DNA of 64,000 nt, taken from positions 1-64,000 of the forward strand of contig NZ_PXNQ02000006.1 of assembly GCF_003007735.2 (NCBI RefSeq). Direction: 5' to 3'. The first letter of the stretch is position 1. The number at the start of each line of letters is the position of its first letter. Positions 17,052 through 26,234 of the stretch are shown here, in pieces. The position numbers and the translations under genes were made by a program. The DNA is from Paracoccus methylarcula (lineage in GTDB: Bacteria; Pseudomonadota; Alphaproteobacteria; Rhodobacterales; Rhodobacteraceae). Under the pieces are notes generated by a model that saw only the letters and a list, made by a program, of their open reading frames with translations, searched no databases and had not been told where the DNA came from.

Positions 17052-17215
17052 TTATTTTATGCCTCGGGGGCAGGATCGCGGTTCGAGACGGTCAAACTGA
17101 CCCGCTTGTCGCGAATGTCGATTCCTTGTGCGCAAACAGCCCGGACCCATGGGCCTTTTTAGCTTATGGTATTTCGGATGAATCAGGCCCCACCACCTCA
17201 CGCCGATATGCCGCG

Positions 17216-18157
17216 ATGACAAGAAAGACCAAAGAGAAACGTAAACGCTTGCCGCCGCTGAACTGGCTGCGTGCCTTCGAAGTCGCCGCCCGGCACATGA
17301 GCTTCACGATCGCGGCCGATGAACTGAGCCTGACCCAAGCCGCGATCAGCCAGCAGATTCGTGGGCTTGAGGCTCATTTGGGCGTCGAGCTGTTCAAGCG
17401 TCTGCCGCGAGGAGTTGCCTTGACCGAAGCGGGGCGCGCCTATTTGCCTGCCGTCCGCGACGGCATAGATCGGATGGCCGTTGCCACGGAAGAGATCTTC
17501 GGAAGCGGTCGTATCCGCGAGCTGACGCTTCGTATCAACCTGGTTTTCCTCGTCAACTGGCTCGCACCACGGTTGCGGAGATTCAGAGCAAACTATCCCG
17601 ACATCGTTCTGCGTTTCAGCTCGAACATCTGGGTCGAGGAACGTGAACGCAAGGAAGCCGATATCGAGGTGCGTTACGGAAACGGGCTCTGGGATGGCCT
17701 GACAGCCATGAGACTGACACGCGATACCCTGATGCCGGTCTGTGCACCATGGGTGGCGGAGGAACTTGCGGGTGCATCGGTTGAAGAGGCACTGACACGA
17801 CATGGGATGCTGCATGTCATCGGCTATGGTGAGGGCTGGGGATACTGGCTGCGCGAATGCGGGATCACCGGTGTCGATCCTTCCTCCGGACTTCAGTTCG
17901 ACACGCTGATTTCGGCCCTGGCAATGGCCGAGAACGGCATGGGTTTCGCGCTCGCCCGCAGCGAACTGAACGGTCATCTGTTCAATCGTGGCACGTTGAT
18001 CGCACCCTTCCAGCAAAGAATACCGAGCGCCGAGGCGTTTTACGCCCTGCGCCGGACCAATGCCGTCCGCCTTCCGCAGGTTGAGGCATTCTGGCAATGG
18101 CTGGAGCAAGAGGCATACCAGGACGATCCGGACGTGCCGGATGGAGATGGCTCATAG
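17216..18157 (+). CDS. LysR regulator of the GcvA type
   Basis: 313 residues. PPLNWLRAFEVAARHMSFTIAADELSLTQAAISQQIRGLEAHLGVELFKRLPRG (residues 12-65) is the helix-turn-helix start typical of GcvA-like LysR proteins. The effector domain follows (LVFLVNWLAPRLRRFRANYPDI, then MAENGMGFALARSELNGHL). The start is the ATG at 17216 (MTRKTKEK); an in-frame start at 17042 would add 58 unmatched residues. It is divergent from the double CoA-transferase gene and presumably regulates it. Its stop is separated from the convergent BCCT relic by a hairpin. Confidence 0.85.
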   Translation: MTRKTKEKRKRLPPLNWLRAFEVAARHMSFTIAADELSLTQAAISQQIRGLEAHLGVELFKRLPRGVALTEAGRAYLPAVRDGIDRMAVATEEIFGSGRIRELTLRINLVFLVNWLAPRLRRFRANYPDIVLRFSSNIWVEERERKEADIEVRYGNGLWDGLTAMRLTRDTLMPVCAPWVAEELAGASVEEALTRHGMLHVIGYGEGWGYWLRECGITGVDPSSGLQFDTLISALAMAENGMGFALARSELNGHLFNRGTLIAPFQQRIPSAEAFYALRRTNAVRLPQVEAFWQWLEQEAYQDDPDVPDGDGS

Positions 18158-18197
18158 AGAGCATCACGGCCCGGAAAGATGCGGATGAAATGACAGC

Positions 18198-18218
18198 GGC
18201 CGCCCCTGGAGGGCGGCC
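18198..18218. terminator. Bidirectional hairpin
   Basis: GGCCGCCC (18198-18205), CTGGA loop, GGGCGGCC (18211-18218): a perfect 8-bp GC stem between the convergent LysR and BCCT genes. Likely a terminator although no U-run follows. Confidence 0.5.
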
Positions 18219-18245
18219 GGCAGCCTGGATCGTGGATCGTCAGTT

Positions 18246-19430
18246 TCATTCGCCGGGGCGCAGCCCGACCGGATAGGTTGAGGGAATGCCGTTCATCTCG
18301 CGCCGGGTATCGCGGATGATCGCCTTAACAGGCGATAATCCCATCAACACCATCACCAGGCTGAAGGGCAAGGCTCCTATGACCATGGCCGTCTTGATCG
18401 CTTCGAGGCCGCCGACCATCAGCAGAGCGGCGACCACCAATGTCAGCGCAATACCCCAGAAGATGATATGGATCCTGCCACGGGGGCTTTCGTCGCCTGC
18501 GGAATTGATCGTGTTGATGATCAGGATGGCAGAGTCCGCCGTCGTCACCAGAAATGTCAGAAGCAGCATCACGATGACGATTGCCATGAACCAGGCGATT
18601 TGCGGAGGCAGCATGAAGTCGATCATCGCGAATAGTTGCGATTCCTGCCCGGCGTTGCTGATTGCGCCTCCAGCGCCGCCGTTCAGTGTCAGGTCGATCG
18701 CGGTGCCGCCGACCAGCGCAAACCACACGAAACACATCATCGCCGGCATGACCGTCGCACCCAGGACATATTCCCTGATGCTGCGTCCACGCGATACACG
18801 GGCCAGGAACAGGCCGACAAAAGGTGCGAAAGCAATCCACCAGGCCCAATAGAATACGGACCAGTCACCTTGCCATTGTGCCAATGCGTCACCGACAGAG
18901 GTCCCGTCCGGACGCCAGACCGTAAAGACCAGTTCCGGGAGCTGGATAATATATTGCATCAGCCCGTAGAACAGCGTGTGCAGTCCGAAGAATGTCGAGC
19001 CGAACAGCAGGAAGAAGACCGGAAGAAAGAAACTCAGGCCCATGTTCAGGTTCGACAGCCATTTGATCCCCTTGCCAACGCCCGACACGGCGGACAGGGT
19101 CGAGGCAGCCATGATGATCAGAAGGGCCAGCGTTACCGCCGCGGGGGTTGCCTTGTCGGAATCGTCGAGCATCCAAGCGCCCGGTATGATGCGGTTCATC
19201 CCGGCAACGAATTGTTCGACGCCAAAGCCCAGGGTCTGCGCAACGCCCAATACCGTGGCGACGACGGCCACGATGTCGATGGCGTGTCCCAGCAGCCCCG
19301 AAAGGCTGCGGCCGAAAAGCGGCGTCAGGCTGGAGCGGATCGTCAGCGGCAGGTTGCGCCGATAGCAAAGATAGGCCATGGCAAGACCGGCGAGCGCATA
19401 GGTCGCCCAGGCAGAGAATGCGAACTTCAC
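18246..19430 (-). pseudogene. BCCT transporter lacking its N-terminus
   Basis: 395 codons of a betaine/choline/carnitine carrier. Similarity starts abruptly at AWATYALAGLAMAYLCYRRNLPLTIRSSL and continues through LSAVSGVGKGIKWLSNLNM, FYWAWWIAFAPFVGLFLARVSRGRSIREYVLG and the last helix. About 130-150 N-terminal residues are missing, including the first helices and the glycine-rich substrate segment. The break coincides with an IS3-type end (19420-19564), and the reading frame runs on into IS sequence, so no proper start exists. It is diverged from the intact BCCT gene at 9136, so not a recent duplicate. Confidence 0.85.
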
Positions 19431-19564
19431 GGATCGCATCGACACGCGACATTCCTTGGCCGGCCAAGATCTCAACCTGCCGCAACTTTGTGATAATTTC
19501 TTCGGGTTTGTGACGCTTGTTCGCCATTTCTGATCTTCCGTTTTCCTAGACATAACGGTGGACA
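19420..19564 (-). mobile_element. IS3-family left-end remnant with orfA start
   Basis: The fragment begins TGTCCACCGTTATGTC (reading down from 19564), a plausible IS end. About 37 bases later comes an orfA start at 19527: MANKRHKPEEIITKLRQVE, then GQGMSRVDAIRE, the helix-turn-helix of IS3-family (IS407-like) transposase OrfA. It ends at about residue 34, where the BCCT relic begins in another frame. Only this end of the element survives, joining a LacI tail on one side with the BCCT relic on the other. Confidence 0.75.
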
Positions 19565-19575
19565 AATCTAGTGGA

Positions 19576-19785
19576 GGAGCATCAGTATCTCTGGTCGGTT
19601 TCGACGATTTCGACCTTGCCACGTTCATAGATCCCCAGATTACCGTTGTCGCGCAGCCGATCAGCAAAATCGGGCCGCTGGCTGCAGAAATCCTGTTGAA
19701 GCGGATCGAAGGGGACATGTCGGAGCCGCAGCATCGCAGATTCGCGACCAAGTTAATCATCCGTGGATCGGTGGCGCCGATATAA
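19576..19785 (+). pseudogene. LacI-family regulator C-terminal fragment
   Basis: About 69 codons reading SVSLVGFDDFDLATFIDPQI, then TVVAQPISKIGPLAAEILLKRIEG and a closing RFATKLIIRGSVAPI. This is the end of the sugar-binding domain of LacI/GalR repressors. The DNA-binding half is absent and the fragment abuts the IS3 end near 19565. It is unlike the intact LacI next door in detail and faces it, so it is a separate gene's relic. Confidence 0.75.
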
Positions 19786-19841
19786 GGCCGCGCAGTGGCG
19801 AACATGGCGTCTTGTTCAACCGGAAGCCGTTCGGTTCAGGG

Positions 19842-20909
19842 TCAACCTGTCGTTCGAGATTTACCCGTGGAGCCGCGAGCGATGAATGGTGTCGGGATCA
19901 CGATCTGATCTGGAGGTATCGCCTGGCCTTCCAAACGAGCGATCAATCGTTTGACGGCGGTTTGACCGAATAGATATGTCGGCTGGTCGATGATCGAAAC
20001 CGGAGGCGAGGTGACGCGCGTCCAGTCCGCATCGAACCAGGAGACGAGCGACATGTCCTTGGGCAGCCGTATTCCGCGCGCTGAAAGCGAGCGGTAGATT
20101 TCGGCGCCAATAAGGCTGTCGGATGCAAGTATCGCGGTGAATCGCTGTTCATCCGTCAGCAGCCCGTCGATGATGCCGTCAATCGAGCGGCTGTCTACAG
20201 CTCCGCCACGCACAAATGTGGCGGAATTGGCAATGCCCGTCCCGTGCATGGCATCCATGAAGCCGCGCACCCTTTCACGTACGGCGGAGATGGGGATATC
20301 CGACAGGTCGGAAAGTCGTCCGTCCGTCAGATCGACCGCGGTCACATAGGCGATGCGTCTGTGACCGTTGACCAACAGATGCTCCATCACTTCGGTTGCA
20401 GCAGCATGATCTCCCCCGCATACACCATCGGCGCCGAGATCGGGCACCCAGCGATCCAGCGTGACAACCGGCGTTCCCGCCTTGATCGCATCCTTCAGGT
20501 GACGAACATCCCGGTCATCGGTTGGCGCAACGATCAGGCCCGCCACCCGCTGGCGCAGTAGAACCGAGACCATTTCGCGTTCCTGCTCGGGTCTTTCGCC
20601 GGAATTCGCGATGACGACATTCAGGCCCGCAGCGCGCGCAGTATCGCTGATGCCGCGAACCGCCCGGCTGAAGAAGGCGTTTTCGATATCGCCGACAACT
20701 ACGCCGATCAACCCGGTTCGTCCGGTGCTCATGGATCGGGCCAATTCGTTGGGTTGATACCCCAGGCGATCCGCCGCTTCGATGACTGACCGGCGGGTTG
20801 ATTCGCTGGCCACGCCATACCCGCCCAACACTCGAGCCGCCGTGGCTTTGGATACATTTGCTGCCCGCGCCACGTCCGCAACCGTTATCGAGTTTTTTTT
20901 CCTGTTCAT
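19842..20909 (-). CDS. LacI-family repressor of the adjacent ABC operon
   Basis: 355 residues. Residues 8-55 form the LacI helix-turn-helix and hinge (ITVADVARAANVSKATAARVLGGYG, then GYQPNELARSMSTGRTGLIGVV), followed by a type I periplasmic-binding-like effector domain ending QIVIPTPFIARGST. The start is the ATG at 20909 (MNRKKNSITV), where the helix-turn-helix sits at the normal distance; longer starts have no homology. It is divergent from the ABC transporter operon, and the spacer contains a perfect 20-bp palindrome plus a second imperfect copy, the expected operator form. The inducer is probably the compound taken up by that transporter. Confidence 0.88.
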   Translation of the reverse strand: MNRKKNSITVADVARAANVSKATAARVLGGYGVASESTRRSVIEAADRLGYQPNELARSMSTGRTGLIGVVVGDIENAFFSRAVRGISDTARAAGLNVVIANSGERPEQEREMVSVLLRQRVAGLIVAPTDDRDVRHLKDAIKAGTPVVTLDRWVPDLGADGVCGGDHAAATEVMEHLLVNGHRRIAYVTAVDLTDGRLSDLSDIPISAVRERVRGFMDAMHGTGIANSATFVRGGAVDSRSIDGIIDGLLTDEQRFTAILASDSLIGAEIYRSLSARGIRLPKDMSLVSWFDADWTRVTSPPVSIIDQPTYLFGQTAVKRLIARLEGQAIPPDQIVIPTPFIARGSTGKSRTTG

Positions 20910-20977
20910 AATCAATTGCCTGATCTTGTCGTTTCGATGCCAATACAGTTGGTGTGAAATAAATAATAGGTGATATC

Positions 20978-21024
20978 TTGACAGATTGATACCGGTCTCA
21001 CTACGATTGATACCGGTATCAATC
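20978..21024 (+). promoter_or_regulatory. Promoter with two LacI-type operators
   Basis: TTGACA (20978-20983), an 18-base spacer and TACGAT (21002-21007) form a plausible sigma70 promoter for the ABC operon. A perfect 20-bp palindrome, GATTGATACCGGTATCAATC (21005-21024), covers the -10 box and start region. A half-conserved copy, GATTGATACCGGTCTC (20984-20999), fills the -35/-10 spacer. The CC|GG centres are 21 bases apart, two helical turns, so two repressor dimers would lie on the same DNA face. The CG-centred palindrome is typical of LacI operators. Confidence 0.75.
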
Positions 21025-21084
21025 AAGATTTGATCGATTCCGAATGTATCGACGGTCGATCGGAGAAAAAGGGGAGGAATTGGA

Positions 21085-21909
21085 ATGTTTCATGGGATGA
21101 CAACGCGCTTCGCGTCGCTGGCGGCATGTGCATTGCTGGCGTTCGGAGGAACGATCGCAGGCGCGCAGGCCGATGAGGACAATCCCTATAACCTGATTCA
21201 GGCAGGGATGGTCAGTGTCGGGACTTTGGGGGATGCAAAGCCCTACGCGTTCACCACTGCGACGGGGGAATTCACCGGATTCGATATCGAGTTCCTGAAG
21301 GAGGTGTTGGGCCGGGTCGGCTTCGCCGAGGATCAGATCCAGTTCACCGGTCAGGAATTCGCAGCCTTGCTGCCGTCGGTGGCAAATGGCCGTTTCGACA
21401 TTGCCGCTGCGGCTGTCGGGATCACCGAGCAGCGCGAGGAGGTTGTTGATTTCTCGGATGGCTACCTGGCGGGGTATCTTTCGGTGCTGTCGGGTGATGA
21501 GGCGATTACCGAGGATACGTCCAGTCTGGGAGGTAAACGATTGGGTGTCGTTCAGGGCACCTTGCAGGAGATGTATGCCAAGAAGAACTTCCCAGAGGCC
21601 GCGATCGTCCAATTCCCCGACAACAATACCGGGGTGGCTGCGCTGAACAATGGCACTGTAGATGCGCATTTCCTCGATTACGAGGCTGCCAAGGATTATG
21701 GCGAGCGTTATGAAGAACTGAAAATCAAGGCGAATATCCCGTCTTTCGATGCGCCGGCGGGTTTTGCGGTCAAGCCGGGCAATGACGCCTTGCGCGAAGC
21801 GTTGAACAAGGCGATGCATGATGCGATGCAGGAAGGCGTCTGGCGCGACCTTTACCAGAAATGGTTCCCGGGCTCCCCGATGCCCGAGCAATATCTCCCG
21901 AAAGAGTAA
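21085..21909 (+). CDS. Amino-acid-type ABC transporter periplasmic binding protein
   Basis: 274 residues with a signal peptide ([14 protein letters not shown], cleavage near AGAQA-DE). The mature part is an SBP_bac_3 (polar amino acid/opine) fold: [21 protein letters not shown], the hallmark [21 protein letters not shown], then [16 protein letters not shown] and a C-terminal [32 protein letters not shown] precedes the ATG at 21085. It is the first gene of the LacI-controlled operon and delivers ligand to the fused permease-ATPase 107 bases downstream. Confidence 0.88.
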   Translation: MFHGMTTRFASLAACALLAFGGTIAGAQADEDNPYNLIQAGMVSVGTLGDAKPYAFTTATGEFTGFDIEFLKEVLGRVGFAEDQIQFTGQEFAALLPSVANGRFDIAAAAVGITEQREEVVDFSDGYLAGYLSVLSGDEAITEDTSSLGGKRLGVVQGTLQEMYAKKNFPEAAIVQFPDNNTGVAALNNGTVDAHFLDYEAAKDYGERYEELKIKANIPSFDAPAGFAVKPGNDALREALNKAMHDAMQEGVWRDLYQKWFPGSPMPEQYLPKE

Positions 21910-22016
21910 TCCTGGGCAATCACGTCATCGGTTGCCGCGACCATACCGGCAGCTGGTGGGGTGAGATTCATGTCGTGATGCGAATGCAGGCGCGATCTTT
22001 CTGAAAGGGTCTTCTC

Positions 22017-23531
22017 ATGTGGCTGGAGAATCTTCGTCGGACGTTCCTTGACTGGGATGCCATGGCCGAAATCCTGCCGATCATGCTGACGGTCGGTCTG
22101 AAAAACACGCTTATTCTGGCAGCTTTCTCGACGGTGATCGGGATCATGATCGGTGTCATACTGGCGGTCATGGGTATTTCGCGTGCGGCGTGGCTGCGGT
22201 GGCCGGCACGGGTTTATACCGATATTTTCCGGGGTCTGCCGGCCATCGTGACCATTTTGCTGATCGGGCAGGGCTTCGCCGGGATCGGTCGCGAGATTTT
22301 CGGACCCTCGCCCTATCCACTGGGTATTCTGGCGCTCAGCCTGATTGCGGGCGCCTATATGGGCGAGATCTTTCGCGCCGGGATTCAAAGCGTCCCCTCC
22401 GGCCAGATGGAGGCCTGCCGCGCTCTGTCCATGAGCTACAGCGAAGGAATGCGGCTGATCGTCGTGCCACAGGGGATCCGCCGGGTTCTTCCTGCCATGG
22501 TGAATCAGTTCATCTCCAATGTGAAGGATTCCAGTCTGATCTACTTCCTTGGTCTGCTGGTCTCCGAACGTGAAATTTTCCGGGTGGGGCAGGATGCTGC
22601 CGTGGTCACCGGGAATCTGTCGCCCCTGCTGTTGGCCGGGATCTTCTATCTGGTCATCACCGTGCCGCTGACCCATCTGGTCAACTATATTGACCAGCGG
22701 CTGCGCACAGGCAAGCGCATCTCTCGCGCTCAGCCGTCCAGCGGGCTGGAGGAAGTCGAAGAATTGAATACCGCCGTGTCGCAGGAACGCGAGACAACGC
22801 GGTTCAACGGCGGCAGCCTGTCGATTAAAGGGCTGCGTCTGAGCTATGGCGCCCTTGAGGTGCTGAGGGGGATCGATCTCGAGGTTCCCAAGGGCACCGT
22901 GACCTGTGTCATCGGGCCATCAGGTTCGGGGAAATCGACTTTGCTGCGCAGCCTCAACCGGCTGGTGGAAAGCAATGCCGGGGTGATGAAGCTGGATGGC
23001 GAGGATATCCGCCTGATGAAGCCCGAAAAGCTGCGTGCCCGGATCGGCATGGTGTTCCAGCATTTCAATCTTTTCCCGGATCACACCGCCCGCGAGAATA
23101 TCATGCTGGCCTTGACCAAGATCAAGGGGATCGGGCGTGACGAGGCGCGTCGGATCGCCGATGCCCGGTTGGCGGAGGTGGGGCTGCAGGGGCGTGGCGA
23201 TCATCGGCCCAGCAATCTGTCGGGCGGGCAGCAGCAACGTGTCGCCATCGCCCGCGCCCTGGCGATGGAGCCGGAGGTCGTGCTGTTCGATGAAGTCACC
23301 AGTGCGCTCGATCCCGAACTGGTCAAGGGTGTGCTGAACCTGATGGCCGATCTGGGCCGTCGGGGCATGACAATGGTGGTCGTTACGCATGAAATGGGCT
23401 TTGCCCGTCATGTTGCCGACCGGATCGTTTTCATGGATGAAGGCCAGGTCGTGGAGGCCGGTCCGCCCGAGCAGCTTTTCACGGCTCCACGCACCGAACG
23501 GCTGAAGAAATTCTTCGCCGAAGTCCTGTAG
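22017..23531 (+). CDS. Fused ABC permease-ATPase of a polar amino acid/opine importer
   Basis: 504 residues joining two normally separate subunits. Residues 1-240 are a HisM/GlnP-type permease (MLTVGLKNTLILAAFSTVIG, DIFRGLPAIVTILLIG, and the EAA-type loop MEACRALSMSYSEGMRLIVVPQG). A charged linker (residues 240-262) leads to an ATPase: Walker A GPSGSGKST, signature LSGGQQQRVAIARAL, Walker B VVLFDEVTSALDPE (DEVTS where DEPTS is usual) and switch His in VVTHEMGFA. Only one permease type is present, so it presumably acts as a homodimer. It sits between the binding protein and a Gfo/Idh/MocA enzyme in the same operon. Confidence 0.9.
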   Translation: MWLENLRRTFLDWDAMAEILPIMLTVGLKNTLILAAFSTVIGIMIGVILAVMGISRAAWLRWPARVYTDIFRGLPAIVTILLIGQGFAGIGREIFGPSPYPLGILALSLIAGAYMGEIFRAGIQSVPSGQMEACRALSMSYSEGMRLIVVPQGIRRVLPAMVNQFISNVKDSSLIYFLGLLVSEREIFRVGQDAAVVTGNLSPLLLAGIFYLVITVPLTHLVNYIDQRLRTGKRISRAQPSSGLEEVEELNTAVSQERETTRFNGGSLSIKGLRLSYGALEVLRGIDLEVPKGTVTCVIGPSGSGKSTLLRSLNRLVESNAGVMKLDGEDIRLMKPEKLRARIGMVFQHFNLFPDHTARENIMLALTKIKGIGRDEARRIADARLAEVGLQGRGDHRPSNLSGGQQQRVAIARALAMEPEVVLFDEVTSALDPELVKGVLNLMADLGRRGMTMVVVTHEMGFARHVADRIVFMDEGQVVEAGPPEQLFTAPRTERLKKFFAEVL

Positions 23532-23556
23532 TCACGTGAAACCTGGAGAAATCGAT

Positions 23557-24567
23557 ATGGAACCCATCCGCTGGGGCGTACTCAGTACTGCTGGAATCGG
23601 CATCAAGGCGATGCTTCCAGCGCTGAACGCCGCGTCAAATTGCGAGCTGACGGCCATCGCTTCCCGGCAGAACGATCGCGCCGAGACTGTGGCCCGTCAG
23701 TTCGGGATCGGGAGTGCCTATGGCAGTTATGATGAACTGCTGGCCGATCCCGAGATCGACGCAGTGTACAATCCACTGCCCAATCACCTGCATGTGCCCG
23801 TTACGATACAGGCATTGAAGGCGGGAAAGCATGTGCTGTGCGAGAAACCGCTGGCCATGACCGAGGCAGAGGCAAGGCAAGTCGCCGAGGCGGCGTCGGT
23901 CGCCGGACGACAGGTGGCCGAAGCGTTCATGATCTGCCATCATCCGCAATGGGTGCGAGCACGCGATCTGCTGCGCGAGGGTCGGATTGGCAAGCCCTCG
24001 GCGATCCAGGTGCTGTTCAGCTATTCCAATACCGATCCCGAAAATGTCCGCAACAAACCCGATATCGGCGGCGGCGGGCTATACGATATCGGCTGCTACG
24101 CGGTCCGGGCGGGTCGCTGGCTGTTCGGCTCCGAGCCCGAGGCGGTTTGTGCCGTGATGGATCGCGATCCGGAGTTCGGCACCGACCGGCTGACCAGTGG
24201 CATGATCCGTTTCCCCGATGGTACGCATTTAAGCTTTACCGTCGCAACCCAATCCGCATTGGCGCAGCAGATGACCATTCTCGGTGCAGAGGGCTATATG
24301 CTCTTCGATGCGCCGTTCAATTGCCCGCCCGATCACGCGGCAAGGCTGATCATCGATGACGGTTCGGACCTGTTGGGCAAGGGCAGGCAGGTCGAAATTC
24401 TTCCGCCCGCCAACCAGTACCAATTGCAGGCCGAGGAATTCTCCCGCGCGATCCGCAGCGGCGAACCCCCGCTCAACGGCCCTGCGGATGCGATATGCAA
24501 TGCCGCCACGACCGAGGCCCTGACCCGCGCGGCCGAAAGCGGAGGATGGGAGCTGGTCACGACCTGA
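23557..24567 (+). CDS. Gfo/Idh/MocA-family NAD(P)-dependent oxidoreductase
   Basis: 336 residues. The N-terminal Rossmann fold reads RWGVLSTAGIGIKAMLPAL, followed by YNPLPNHLHVPVTIQALKAGKHVLCEKPLAMTEAEA, whose EKP is the family's NAD-binding/catalytic motif. The C-terminal sheet domain contains GGGGLYDIGCYAVRAGRWLFG with the Asp and Cys/His region of the active site. Such enzymes oxidise sugars, inositols or amino-sugar derivatives. The ATG at 23557 has GGAG 8 bases upstream; an in-frame ATG at 23536 is less suitable. It directly follows the ABC transporter and precedes a flavoprotein, suggesting stepwise oxidation of the imported compound. Confidence 0.88.
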   Translation: MEPIRWGVLSTAGIGIKAMLPALNAASNCELTAIASRQNDRAETVARQFGIGSAYGSYDELLADPEIDAVYNPLPNHLHVPVTIQALKAGKHVLCEKPLAMTEAEARQVAEAASVAGRQVAEAFMICHHPQWVRARDLLREGRIGKPSAIQVLFSYSNTDPENVRNKPDIGGGGLYDIGCYAVRAGRWLFGSEPEAVCAVMDRDPEFGTDRLTSGMIRFPDGTHLSFTVATQSALAQQMTILGAEGYMLFDAPFNCPPDHAARLIIDDGSDLLGKGRQVEILPPANQYQLQAEEFSRAIRSGEPPLNGPADAICNAATTEALTRAAESGGWELVTT

Positions 24568-24617
24568 GCGCGCCCCGTTAGCATCCGAAGAATTACCAAG
24601 ATCACAGGAGAACCACC

Positions 24618-25745
24618 ATGCAACCGGCCGCCCTGACCATTGAATCCGCCGTTATTATTGGCGGAGGTATATTCGGCGTATCCACTGCTGCTCATCTGGC
24701 CCGCATGGGCGTCTCGGTCACGCTGCTGAACGATGGCCCCCTGGGCTCGGGCGCATCGGGCCGGTCGCTTGCCTGGCTGAACAGCGCCCGCCGCCGTTTA
24801 CTGCCTTATCATCGGTTGCGGTTGGCGGGGATTGACCGCTATCGCTGTCTCGCGGATCGCCATCCCGGTGCGAACTGGATCAGTTTCGGTGGCGGGCTGA
24901 CATGGGACGCGGCGGATGAGAGCAACGAGATCGCGGCTGTTTATCGCTACGAGCGTGATCTGGGCTACCAGTCGGAACTCCTGTCGGGGGGCGAGGTCGT
25001 GGAACGTATTGCAGGGGTCAATGGCGACGCCGTGACCGCGCCCGGTGCGATCCTGAACGCGAATGAGGGCTGGGTCGATCTGCCCTCACTGATCGGGCTT
25101 TTGGCGAAAGAGCTTCTCTCGGCTGGCGGCAGGATCGTAACCGATTCCGGTAAGGCGGAGTTGATCGTTTCCGAGGGCAGGGCGACCGGGGCACGGGCCG
25201 CGGATGGCCGGGAGTTCACCGGTGACGCGGTGCTGCTGGCGACGGGCCCTTCGGTGCCTGCGATGCTGGCCAGTCACGGGATCACGATCGGCGACGCCAG
25301 TCCCATCGCCCTGCTGGTCGAGACCCGGCCCGTGGCCCATCCGCTGCGTGCGGTTCTGAATACCCCGCGTGTTGCGATCCGGCCGACACCGAACGGGGCG
25401 TTCTTTCTCGATTCAGCTTGGTCGGAAGAAGAGGTCGTTGTGCATGAGGATGGCAGTTTCGAGGCTCGTCCTGAAACCGTTACCGGCCTGCTGGACGAGG
25501 CTCGCAAGGTTCTGAACCCGATACCCGAACTCGAAGTCGCAGGTGTTCACCTTGGTCCGAAACCCATTCCCGGCGATGGCGAGCCGGTTTTCGGAGAGCT
25601 TTCGGCGCTTCCAGGCTGCCACGTCGCCTTCAGTCACAGTGGTGCAACACTTGGCCTGATCGCGGGCGAGATGCTTGCCGAGGAAATGGGCCTGTCAATC
25701 CGCCACCCGATGCTGGAGAGTTTCCGTCCTGAGCGTTTTGATTGA
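24618..25745 (+). CDS. DAO-family FAD-dependent amine/amino-acid oxidoreductase
   Basis: 375 residues. ESAVIIGGGIFGVSTAAHLARMGVSVTLL is the FAD dinucleotide fold, followed by GSGASGRSLAWLNSARR (the DAO-family GRN-like segment), a substrate domain, and a C-terminal FAD segment (GDGEPVFGELSALPGCHVAFSHSGATLGLIAGEMLAEEM). No membrane segment. It oxidises an amine or imino acid to the imine with FAD. As last gene of the LacI-controlled operon, it may cleave the C-N bond of an opine-like or N-glycosyl amino acid ligand; this is inference from operon content. AGGAG lies 9 bases before the start. Confidence 0.85.
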   Translation: MQPAALTIESAVIIGGGIFGVSTAAHLARMGVSVTLLNDGPLGSGASGRSLAWLNSARRRLLPYHRLRLAGIDRYRCLADRHPGANWISFGGGLTWDAADESNEIAAVYRYERDLGYQSELLSGGEVVERIAGVNGDAVTAPGAILNANEGWVDLPSLIGLLAKELLSAGGRIVTDSGKAELIVSEGRATGARAADGREFTGDAVLLATGPSVPAMLASHGITIGDASPIALLVETRPVAHPLRAVLNTPRVAIRPTPNGAFFLDSAWSEEEVVVHEDGSFEARPETVTGLLDEARKVLNPIPELEVAGVHLGPKPIPGDGEPVFGELSALPGCHVAFSHSGATLGLIAGEMLAEEMGLSIRHPMLESFRPERFD

Positions 25746-25789
25746 GGGGCATATTTGGGGCCCGGTTCAGCTGGCGCGGCGAGATCGGG

Positions 25790-25883
25790 CTGATCTGCAC
25801 TTTCTGGGCCTTGTTACCCATCCCGCGGACGCGCATGTCCTCGATCATCCGCGCGCGCAGCGGGTTGCTCTCTCCTCTGTCAT
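25790..25883 (-). pseudogene. Tyrosine recombinase N-terminal fragment, frameshifted
   Basis: From an ATG at 25883 the minus strand reads MTEE; then, after a 2-base slip in GAGAGAG (about 25871-25877), it continues SNPLRARMIEDMRVRGMG and KAQK. This is the conserved start of the integrases often found with IS91-like elements. The similarity stops near 25790. With the integrase tail at 611-865 it shows that such a recombinase once existed in this DNA, though the two pieces need not come from one gene. Confidence 0.55.
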
Positions 25884-26234
25884 GGGAGCCTCCTGTCTGT
25901 CGATTGAGAAGGCCTCAATCGTCAGCCAGAAACGCCAATCCCCAAACGCACCACGGTCAGATCATCACGGAATGCCAGCCACATGCGCCATTGCAGCGCA
26001 AGCGGCTTCGTCCATGGGCCGGTTGCCTGCCGAGAGGTTCGAGGGTGCCAAGCTAGAGGGGCCTCCCCAGCGGGACGGATCATATATGGGCCTCGCATAC
26101 GGCTTGCACGGAGGGCGGTGGATATCCGGGGCTTATGTCTATCTTATTGACATGTCATCGCGATGTGCCGATCTTTTCGGTCTGTGTCGACATATTCCTG
26201 TTAACGTCCTCCAATGTTGCGCGGCCGACAATCT
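25884..26234. other. Gap without a recognisable gene
   Basis: About 350 bases between the integrase scrap and the hipA stop. Open frames here lack starts with ribosome sites and family resemblance. Composition is less GC-rich near 26130-26220 (TCTATCTTATTGACATG) than the flanks. Nothing else seen. Confidence 0.3.

Noticed and set aside
21910..22016. Hairpin between the ABC binding protein and the fused permease
   Set aside because: TGCCG...CGGCA is only 5 bp, much weaker than the stems after the TRAP binding-protein genes.
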